From: Pseudomonadota bacterium
Lineage (GTDB): Bacteria; Pseudomonadota; Gammaproteobacteria; Steroidobacterales; Woeseiaceae
Length of the DNA stretch: 11,900 bases
Assembly (NCBI GenBank): GCA_022565135.1
Contig: JADFKA010000026.1
Span: 1-11,900 of the forward strand
Direction: 5' to 3'
Part shown: piece after piece, positions 6,536 to 11,900 of the stretch
How the letters are laid out: each line of letters starts with the position of its first letter
Numbering within the stretch: position 1 is the stretch's first letter
The notes under the pieces: generated by a model
What the model was told of the DNA's origin: nothing
Databases searched by the model: none
The model's input: the letters and a program-made list of their open reading frames with translations, nothing else
Program-made: the position numbers and the translations under genes

Positions 6536-7219
6536 CTACAGTTCTTGCATGACGCTTTTGACGAAGGGAATGGTCAGGCGCCGCTGTGCCCGCAGTGCTT
6601 CATCGTCAAGTTTGTCGAGCAGGCTGTACAGGCTTGTCATGTCACGGCGGCTACGGGTTAGCAAATAACGCGCCGTCTCGTTGGGTAAATCCAGCCCACG
6701 ATGCCGGGCCCGCAATTGCAATGCTGCTGCACGCTCGTTTTCGCCGAGAGCTTGTAACTGAAAAATCGGCAGGCGCGACAGCCGGCTTCTGAGATCGGCG
6801 AGCAGAATCTTCGACGCACGGGGTGGTGCCGCTGCCGTGACCACTAATCGTCCATCAGCGTCGAGAATCTGGTTGCACAGGACGAACAGCGCGTGCTCCC
6901 AATCTGCATCGCCAGCAACAAGGCCGAGATCGTCGATGCAGACCAGATTGCGACTCGCGAGTCCATCAAGCAACTGCGGATCTGCGTCGGCAAACTGGGC
7001 CAGCGGCACATAAACCGACTCATCACCGGCCCGGTCACATACGGCCTGCAGCAGATGCGTCTTGCCCGTTGATGGCGGTCCCCAGAGCCAGCAACCCGCA
7101 TCACTCGTACCGTCCGCCAATGCGCTCAGCGTTGCCACGAGAGCCTCGTTTCCGGCGCTGAAAAAGCTCGAAAACACCGCGTGATCGGCGAGGCGCAATG
7201 GCAATGCCAGCTGACTCAA
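6536..7219 (-). CDS. hda: DnaA regulatory inactivator Hda
   Basis: Hda is an AAA+ protein that, bound to the DNA-loaded sliding clamp, stimulates ATP hydrolysis by DnaA and so prevents re-initiation of replication. It is 227 residues. The clamp-binding motif QLALPL occupies residues 3-8, Walker A is GPPSTGKT (47-54), Walker B is LVCIDD (92-97), and the arginine finger is most likely R147 in the SRL stretch that corresponds to E. coli Arg153. The start codon is TTG at 7219. It is fixed by the clamp-binding motif, and no ATG lies nearby; E. coli hda is also known for a non-ATG (CUG) start. The gene ends the run beginning with DUF2066 and lies 18 bases after the permease gene, with GGGA about nine bases before the TTG. 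Confidence 0.94.
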   Translation of the reverse strand: MSQLALPLRLADHAVFSSFFSAGNEALVATLSALADGTSDAGCWLWGPPSTGKTHLLQAVCDRAGDESVYVPLAQFADADPQLLDGLASRNLVCIDDLGLVAGDADWEHALFVLCNQILDADGRLVVTAAAPPRASKILLADLRSRLSRLPIFQLQALGENERAAALQLRARHRGLDLPNETARYLLTRSRRDMTSLYSLLDKLDDEALRAQRRLTIPFVKSVMQEL

Positions 7220-7237
7220 AACCTGAATTCCCGTGAT

Positions 7238-8314
7238 CTAGCTGTCGTCAGCGTCAGCGCCATGATCGACGACAATTTCAGGGTGTTCGGTCAGATAGCG
7301 CTTATACGCGAATCGTACCAGGACGGAGAGGACTGCCGCGGCAGGCAGCGCGAGCAAAATGCCGAAGAACCCAAACAACTGCCCACCCGCGGCAATCGCG
7401 AATATGATGATGACCGGGTGCAAGCCGATGCGATCGCCGACGAGCTTCGGCGTCAGAATCGATCCTTCAATCAACTGTGCGACCGTGAACGTCACAACGA
7501 CGCCGACCATCTGCCATAGCGGATTAGGTTCCAGCGCCACCGTCAACGCTGCAAGGACGATGCCGAATACGAAACCCAGGTAAGGGATAAAACTGACAAG
7601 GCCGGACACTACGCCGATGGCGACAGCAAACTTGAGTCCGACGATGCCCAGACCGATTGAATAAATCGCCGCCAACGCCAGCATCACCAGCAACTGTCCG
7701 CGAAAGAAGGCGCCGAGTACCTCGTCCGTCTCGCGCGCTAGTGCGACGACGATCGAACGCTGACGCACTGGAATCAGGGCGCTCAGGCGCGCCATGATCG
7801 AGTCCCAGTCGCGCAACATATAAAAAGTCAGGATTGGGATGAGAAACAAGCTGAGAACAGCCGCCGCCACGGCACCGCCTGATTTGGTCACTGACCGGAG
7901 CACCGTCGCGCCCCAGCTGCCGGCCATGTCACTATAGCGGACAAGAAACGCGCCGATTCCAACATCGTCACCTGCTTCGATATTGAGCATTTCCATCAAG
8001 CGCGGCAACCAGACTTGCTCGACCTGCTGCACGATGCCAGGTAAGGCCTTAAGAAGCGCCGCCACCTGGGTACTAATGAGCGGGCCGACCAAGACCACCA
8101 GCAGCGCAAGAACGATTAACGTCAGCAGAAATACGGTGGCAACCGCCAGTGTTCGCGGCATTTTGAGGCGTTGCAGTCGATCGGCCAGTGGATCACCAAT
8201 GTAGGCGAGCAGAGCAGCAGCAACAAATGGCGTCAATACCGGCGCCAACAAGTAGAAAAGCCAGCCTGTCAGGGCGATGGCAACAAGCCAGTTAAGACGT
8301 AAGTCGTTATTCAT
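7238..8314 (-). CDS. AI-2E/PerM family membrane protein
   Basis: This 358-residue polytopic inner-membrane protein has about eight hydrophobic segments: two in the first 40 residues, one near 60-85, one near 150-170, and a dense block from about 205 to 335. A soluble domain lies near 90-140. GLKFAVAIGVVSGLVSFIPYLG, with the FIPYLG motif near residue 245, is the family signature. Members are called AI-2 exporters after one E. coli protein, but others export different small molecules or act as ion antiporters, so the substrate is unknown here. The C-terminus ends in an acidic tail. A strong GGAGG seven bases before the ATG confirms the start. It lies 3 bases after the PgsA-like gene and 18 before hda, a neighbour pair conserved in Pseudomonas and relatives. 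Confidence 0.88.
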   Translation of the reverse strand: MNNDLRLNWLVAIALTGWLFYLLAPVLTPFVAAALLAYIGDPLADRLQRLKMPRTLAVATVFLLTLIVLALLVVLVGPLISTQVAALLKALPGIVQQVEQVWLPRLMEMLNIEAGDDVGIGAFLVRYSDMAGSWGATVLRSVTKSGGAVAAAVLSLFLIPILTFYMLRDWDSIMARLSALIPVRQRSIVVALARETDEVLGAFFRGQLLVMLALAAIYSIGLGIVGLKFAVAIGVVSGLVSFIPYLGFVFGIVLAALTVALEPNPLWQMVGVVVTFTVAQLIEGSILTPKLVGDRIGLHPVIIIFAIAAGGQLFGFFGILLALPAAAVLSVLVRFAYKRYLTEHPEIVVDHGADADDS

Positions 8315-8317
8315 CGA

Positions 8318-8863
8318 TCAGCCTCCGGCGCTGGCGCTTCGAATCCAGTTTGACACATAGTCGTAGCCGCTGATGACGACGGTCACAAGCACTGCTGCAC
8401 CCAGCACGATAATCGTGATGCTGTCCGGCCAATCGTAGCCGGCGCGAGAGAGTACGAACACGAGAAATACAAATTCCAGCCCCGTATTGAGCTTACTTAT
8501 ACGGGTTGGCTCACCTTCAAGGCGCCTGACCAGGTAATGGTAGATGAACGAGCCCGCGACAATGATGACGTCACGTCCGATCACAATTGCGGCGAGCCAG
8601 ACCGGGAGGTGCTGAAGATACGCAAGCGTGCCAAATGTCCAGGCGACGAGGAGTTTGTCGCCGGCCGGATCGAGGAATGCGCCCAGGCGCGAATGCCAGT
8701 TAAAACGCTTCGCAAGATAACCGTCGACGCCGTCGGACAGGCCGGCGATCAGGAACAAGCCCAGCGCCCAGCCGAATTCGTCATTCACGAATAACACCAG
8801 GATCGGGAAGATCAGTGCGATGCGCAGTAGCGAAACGGCGTTGGGCAACCAGCGTAAGGACAT
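8318..8863 (-). CDS. CDP-alcohol phosphatidyltransferase (PgsA-like)
   Basis: This 181-residue membrane enzyme has the size of PgsA, which joins CDP-diacylglycerol and glycerol-3-phosphate on the way to phosphatidylglycerol. The CDP-alcohol phosphotransferase signature is complete: DGVDGYLAKRF, then GAFLDPAGDK, with all aspartates that hold the two metal ions. The usual AR is AK here, a conservative change. About five hydrophobic segments follow the family pattern. The actual alcohol substrate cannot be told from sequence; the housekeeping pgsA usually lies beside uvrC, so this may be a paralogue. I prefer the ATG at 8863 over the TTG immediately before it; neither has a strong ribosome binding site. 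It lies 23 bases after the DUF2066 gene and 3 before the permease gene. Confidence 0.87.
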   Translation of the reverse strand: MSLRWLPNAVSLLRIALIFPILVLFVNDEFGWALGLFLIAGLSDGVDGYLAKRFNWHSRLGAFLDPAGDKLLVAWTFGTLAYLQHLPVWLAAIVIGRDVIIVAGSFIYHYLVRRLEGEPTRISKLNTGLEFVFLVFVLSRAGYDWPDSITIIVLGAAVLVTVVISGYDYVSNWIRSASAGG

Positions 8864-8889
8864 CAATCGGTGACTACTTTGTTAGTTAT

Positions 8890-10014
8890 TTAGGGGCTGT
8901 AGAAAAAATTCAGCGATGAATTCATCCTGTCGAACGAAAATCGATGGTCATCACCTCTATCTTGCTCGATCAGGCCGTTAAACCGCAATGCTCTGCCCAG
9001 TCTCTCGGCACCTCCGTGAGTTTCGACGCGATAGCGAATCTCGTCGCCGTGTACCTCGGTGATCGAATAACTCTCGATAACACTCATGCCCGAGAGCATA
9101 TTCTGCATAGCTCCATAGGCCGCTACTGAATCAATGCCGCTAACACTGAGCTCAATCGATTCGAGCAGCGTACTAGCACTGATTGCGAATTCTGCGGCCA
9201 GCATGTCCGCGACCAGACTGACGACGAGTTCGGGCTCACCGGTCCAGCTGCGTTTCGCGTCATTGAAGTAGTATGTCCAACGATTACGCTGACTTGACGC
9301 CGCTCGAACTCGTCCAATAAGGATCGAATTCGCGTTATAACGCTGCGATGCCTCGAGCGCCCGCTCATCGAAACCACCCCAGATATCACTGAAGCTGATG
9401 TTTCGCAGGTCTTCGGTATCGAGTAAGGGAAATATAACAGGCAGGCCACGGCGCTCAGCGACATCGAGAACGCGTTGGCGCAACAAACGATTGCGATCGA
9501 TGGAGCGTGCCGCATCACGACTGCGCTGCGCATCATTGGAAGCAATGATTTCGCGCTCACCCTGCCCCCAGTCTACGGCGATCCAGATCAGGGTCAGCGG
9601 CCGATCGCTATCCCACACCGTCTGGCCCGACTGTCGCAACGTATACTCGATGGCGCGGCCGTCGAATGACACCCATAAAGTATCATCGGCGCCCGGACGA
9701 AACCGCACAACATAGGCACCCGGGTCCGGAAACAGCAACTCGATCATCTCGGGATCCGCGCTCAGTTCGGACCCCGATACACGTAGCAGCACATCGGCGA
9801 GTGCCGTTTCGTACGCGATTGCGCGCGGATCATCCTCTTCCTGGTCAAGCGCGACCTGCGCCGTGTACAACGAAGGTACCTCTACTCCATGCGCCGGGTT
9901 TGCCAAAACTGTCAGGAACGCCAGAACCAGGATCGCCAGAATCCACGCAGTCCGATGAGTGGCAACACCGGACGATGCAGTCAATCGAATTTTTAGCAAG
10001 GATGCTTTCCCCAT
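8890..10014 (-). CDS. DUF2066 domain-containing exported protein
   Basis: This protein of 374 residues has no known biochemical function. Residues 1-23 are a long basic leader, 24-38 a hydrophobic core, and signal peptidase cleavage is likely after PAHG (residue 43), which makes it periplasmic or envelope-located. The mature N-terminal part (YTAQVALD, then AIAYETALADVLLRVSG) is the pattern of DUF2066 proteins. The position, divergent from purM and upstream of a PgsA-like gene, a permease and hda, is also the usual one for this family. The C-terminal half is rich in charged residues and has no recognised motif. The ATG at 10014 has TGGA five bases upstream; a TTG at codon 6 with GGGGAAAG ahead would shorten the leader and is a real alternative. 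It is first in its transcription run. Confidence 0.85.
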   Translation of the reverse strand: MGKASLLKIRLTASSGVATHRTAWILAILVLAFLTVLANPAHGVEVPSLYTAQVALDQEEDDPRAIAYETALADVLLRVSGSELSADPEMIELLFPDPGAYVVRFRPGADDTLWVSFDGRAIEYTLRQSGQTVWDSDRPLTLIWIAVDWGQGEREIIASNDAQRSRDAARSIDRNRLLRQRVLDVAERRGLPVIFPLLDTEDLRNISFSDIWGGFDERALEASQRYNANSILIGRVRAASSQRNRWTYYFNDAKRSWTGEPELVVSLVADMLAAEFAISASTLLESIELSVSGIDSVAAYGAMQNMLSGMSVIESYSITEVHGDEIRYRVETHGGAERLGRALRFNGLIEQDRGDDHRFSFDRMNSSLNFFYSP

Positions 10015-10029
10015 CTGTGTCCAGGCACT

Positions 10030-10035
10030 ATTATA
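10030..10035 (-). promoter_or_regulatory. Consensus -10 (TATAAT) ahead of the DUF2066 gene
   Basis: A perfect TATAAT on the minus strand lies 15 bases before the ATG in the 68-base divergent gap with purM. The -35 region at 16-18 bases has no good match, and the leader would be only about eight bases. If real, this favours either a very short leader or the TTG start at codon 6. No PurR-type operator was seen in the gap. Confidence 0.35.
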
Positions 10036-10082
10036 TCGCCGATTTTGAGCGCAGCCGCTAGCACTTTTTCTTGCGAGGCCCG

Positions 10083-11102
10083 ATGACCACGAAACCCATG
10101 ACCTATAGAGCCGCCGGAGTCAACATCGATGCCGGTAATACCTTCGTCGAGCGAATCAAGCCGCTGGTGCAGCGAACGGTGCGACCTGAGGTGCTCGCGG
10201 GCCTTGGCGGATTCGGCGGTCTTTTCGCATTGCCCCCGGATCGGTACCGCGAGCCGGTTCTGGTGTCCGGCACTGATGGTGTCGGCACCAAGCTGATGCT
10301 GGCGCAGCATCTGCAAAGACACGACACGATCGGCATCGATCTGGTTGCGATGTGCGTCAACGATGTGATCGCCCAGGGTGCTGAGCCCTTGTTTTTCCTG
10401 GATTATTTCGCCTGCGGAAGACTCGATATCGACGTCGCTGCCGACGTCATCAGTGGTATAGCCGAAGGTTGTTCGCAGGCCGGAGCCGCGCTGATCGGTG
10501 GCGAAACGGCTGAGATGCCCGATATGTATGCCGACGGTGTTTACGACCTGGCAGGGTTTTGTGTCGGCGCCGTTGAAAGGTCGGACATGATCGACGGTAG
10601 CGCTGTCGGCGCGGGCGATGCGCTGATAGGCATCGCTTCGAGCGGCCTGCACTCGAACGGTTTCTCGCTGATCCGCAAAGTTCTCGACATCGCGGGTTCC
10701 ATCGACATAGACGGCCGGCCCGCACACGATACCTTGCTCGAACCGACACGCATCTACGTTAAAGCGATTCTTGCGCTGATAAGTACGGTCACGGTCAAAG
10801 GCATCGCGCACATTACCGGTGGTGGAATCAGCGAAAATCTGCCGCGTGTCATTCCGGATGGCCTGCAAGCGCAGGTCGATACTTCAAGCTGGCAACCAAG
10901 TGCGGTATTTGACTGGCTCGCCAGACACGGCAACATCGAGGTCGATGAGATGCGTCGTACATTCAATTGCGGCATCGGCATGATTGTGGTGATCAACGAC
11001 GCTGACATCGCCACCGCGCTCGCGATCCTCAAGGATCAGGGCGAAGACGCCTGGCACCTCGGGCAAATCACAACAGGCATCGGGCAGGTACAATTTCTTT
11101 GA
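10083..11102 (+). CDS. purM: Phosphoribosylformylglycinamidine cyclo-ligase (AIR synthetase)
   Basis: PurM closes formylglycinamidine ribonucleotide to aminoimidazole ribonucleotide using ATP, the fifth step of purine synthesis. It is 339 residues, against 345 in E. coli. Landmarks in order are [12 protein letters not shown] (8-19), [20 protein letters not shown] (62-70), which forms part of the ATP site, [23 protein letters not shown] (139-149), [12 protein letters not shown] and [12 protein letters not shown]. All are typical of PurM. I chose the ATG at 10083, preceded by GCGAGG at a rather short four-base distance; a TTG at 10071 and an ATG at 10098 are weaker options, the latter starting just before the first conserved block. 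Its TGA overlaps the TTG start of purN. Confidence 0.97.
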   Translation: MTTKPMTYRAAGVNIDAGNTFVERIKPLVQRTVRPEVLAGLGGFGGLFALPPDRYREPVLVSGTDGVGTKLMLAQHLQRHDTIGIDLVAMCVNDVIAQGAEPLFFLDYFACGRLDIDVAADVISGIAEGCSQAGAALIGGETAEMPDMYADGVYDLAGFCVGAVERSDMIDGSAVGAGDALIGIASSGLHSNGFSLIRKVLDIAGSIDIDGRPAHDTLLEPTRIYVKAILALISTVTVKGIAHITGGGISENLPRVIPDGLQAQVDTSSWQPSAVFDWLARHGNIEVDEMRRTFNCGIGMIVVINDADIATALAILKDQGEDAWHLGQITTGIGQVQFL

Positions 11103-11752
11103 GCTCGAAATCGTGCAATACCGCAATCCTGATTTCAGGCTCGGGTACAAACCTGCAATCGTTTATTGATCATGTCGCCAGCGACAAACTCGAAATCAGT
11201 CTTGCGATAGTATTCGCCAACCGCGCCAATGCCTACGGGCTCACTCGGGCCCGGGACGCGGGAATTGCAACGGCTTGCATCGAACACGGTGACTTCGACG
11301 ACCGACTGTCATTTGATCGCGCCGTCGCGAAGATGCTCGACAAAGCCGTACCTAGGCTGTTGCTCCTCGCGGGTTACATGCGCATCCTCAGCCCGTGGTT
11401 CGTGAACCATTACGCAGGACGGATTCTCAATATTCACCCGGCACTCCTGCCGGCATTTCCGGGGCTGGATACGCACCGACGCGTACTCGATGCCGATGTC
11501 ACTTGGCACGGCAGCACGGTGCACTTCGTGACCGACGAACTCGATGCCGGGCCACGAATCCTGCAGGGAAGGCTCGCTGTCGAACCGGGCGAATCAGCCG
11601 ACGAGCTCGCGACCCGCGTACAGTCAATCGAGCACCAGATCTATCCGCAGGCCGCGAACTGGTTCGCGAACGGGCGACTGGTATACCGCGACGGCGCCGC
11701 CTGGCTCGACGGCAAACGCCTCGACGAACCCATCGTCATGGACTTCAACTAG
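11099..11752 (+). CDS. purN: Phosphoribosylglycinamide formyltransferase (GAR transformylase)
   Basis: PurN transfers a formyl group from 10-formyltetrahydrofolate to glycinamide ribonucleotide, the third step of purine synthesis. It is 217 residues. The phosphate loop is [10 protein letters not shown] (13-22). The catalytic residues Asn111 and His113 (NIHPALLP) and Asp149 (VTDELDAGP) correspond to Asn106, His108 and Asp144 of E. coli PurN, with the whole chain offset by five residues. The start is TTG at 11099, whose bases overlap the purM stop as TTGA; no ATG or GTG precedes the phosphate loop in frame, so this is the only reasonable start. AGG lies about ten bases upstream. Translation is probably coupled to purM. 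The stop lies six bases before the second repeat copy. Confidence 0.96.
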   Translation: MSSKSCNTAILISGSGTNLQSFIDHVASDKLEISLAIVFANRANAYGLTRARDAGIATACIEHGDFDDRLSFDRAVAKMLDKAVPRLLLLAGYMRILSPWFVNHYAGRILNIHPALLPAFPGLDTHRRVLDADVTWHGSTVHFVTDELDAGPRILQGRLAVEPGESADELATRVQSIEHQIYPQAANWFANGRLVYRDGAAWLDGKRLDEPIVMDFN

Positions 11753-11758
11753 GACTAG

Positions 11759-11900
11759 CGCACGGCCGGCAAGATCGGCGGGCGGCCCCGACACGGCAGC
11801 TCCTCTCGCTTAATGTCGCTTCGACGTCCCTGTCTCGCTCCAATCCGCGAATCCTCGCTCTCGCTGTCCCTGCTCCGCTCGGCTTCGACGACGCTCGACG
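11759..11900. mobile_element. MITE-like non-coding element, copy 2 (cut by window end)
   Basis: It begins with the same CGCACGGCCGGC end (11759-11770) as the element after wrbA, then reaches the shared core after 12 bases instead of 51, so one copy has lost or gained 39 bases. The core 11783-11900 matches 6278-6395 at 114 of 118 positions. Three of the four differences fall in the left arm of the long inverted repeat. The right half lies beyond the window, so completeness cannot be judged. Confidence 0.55.

Noticed and set aside
6308..6668. Open frames of 86 and 117 codons across the repeat gap
   Set aside because: They lie in repeat DNA and run into the hda antisense strand, with no motif or ribosome binding site.
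7238..8314. A quorum-sensing locus based on the AI-2E family name
   Set aside because: The family is broad and no luxS, lsr or sensor gene is present; the neighbours are housekeeping genes.
10015..10082. PurR operator controlling purM
   Set aside because: Nothing close to the PurR box (ACGCAAACGTTTTCGT type) is present in the 68-base gap.
9993..10868. 291-codon open frame on the minus strand opposite purM
   Set aside because: It mirrors purM codons, has low-complexity composition and no family features.

Overview
The window looks like a core chromosomal segment from a gammaproteobacterium with moderately high GC content. Every recognisable gene is a bacterial housekeeping type. Gene order matches known gammaproteobacterial arrangements: rimI beside prfC, arsC-wrbA near hda, and purM-purN divergent from a DUF2066 / CDP-alcohol phosphotransferase / PerM-type permease / hda cluster. 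I infer a deep-branching, possibly marine lineage rather than an enteric or Pseudomonas; this is not proven from the sequence. No CRISPR array, tRNA, rRNA, transposase, phage gene or toxin-antitoxin pair was seen.

Layout. (1) 1-2044, minus strand: a psd-like membrane protein, a family 4 uracil-DNA glycosylase, rimI and the 5' end of prfC, read in that order. (2) 2182-4490, plus strand: proS, then a small lytic transglycosylase. (3) 4487-5111, minus strand: a DUF4398 lipoprotein followed by acylphosphatase, converging on the transglycosylase so that the stop codons interleave. (4) 5256-6205, plus strand: an ArsC-family protein overlapping wrbA by 4 bases. (5) 6206-6535: a non-coding gap built of nested inverted repeats. 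(6) 6536-10014, minus strand: DUF2066 protein, PgsA-like enzyme, AI-2E/PerM permease and the replication regulator Hda in one tight run. (7) 10083-11752, plus strand: purM and purN overlapping by 4 bases. (8) 11753-11900: the start of a second copy of the repeat found in (5).

How the genes work together. Regions 1-2 deal with translation (ProS, RF3, RimI), DNA repair and the cell envelope. Region 6 combines envelope and membrane functions with Hda, which switches off DnaA after initiation. Region 7 makes purine precursors: PurN acts at step 3 and PurM at step 5 of IMP synthesis. Start codons are unusual in several places: TTG is the best start for the psd-like gene, hda and purN.

No new multi-gene system is evident. 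The two observations most worth a second look are these. First, a MITE-like non-coding element with perfect 12-base inverted ends (6215-6519) has a second, truncated-by-window copy at 11759-11900; both begin 6-9 bases after a stop codon. Second, a phosphatidylserine-decarboxylase-like protein keeps the family framework but appears to lack the catalytic His and the pyruvoyl-forming Gly-Ser pair.
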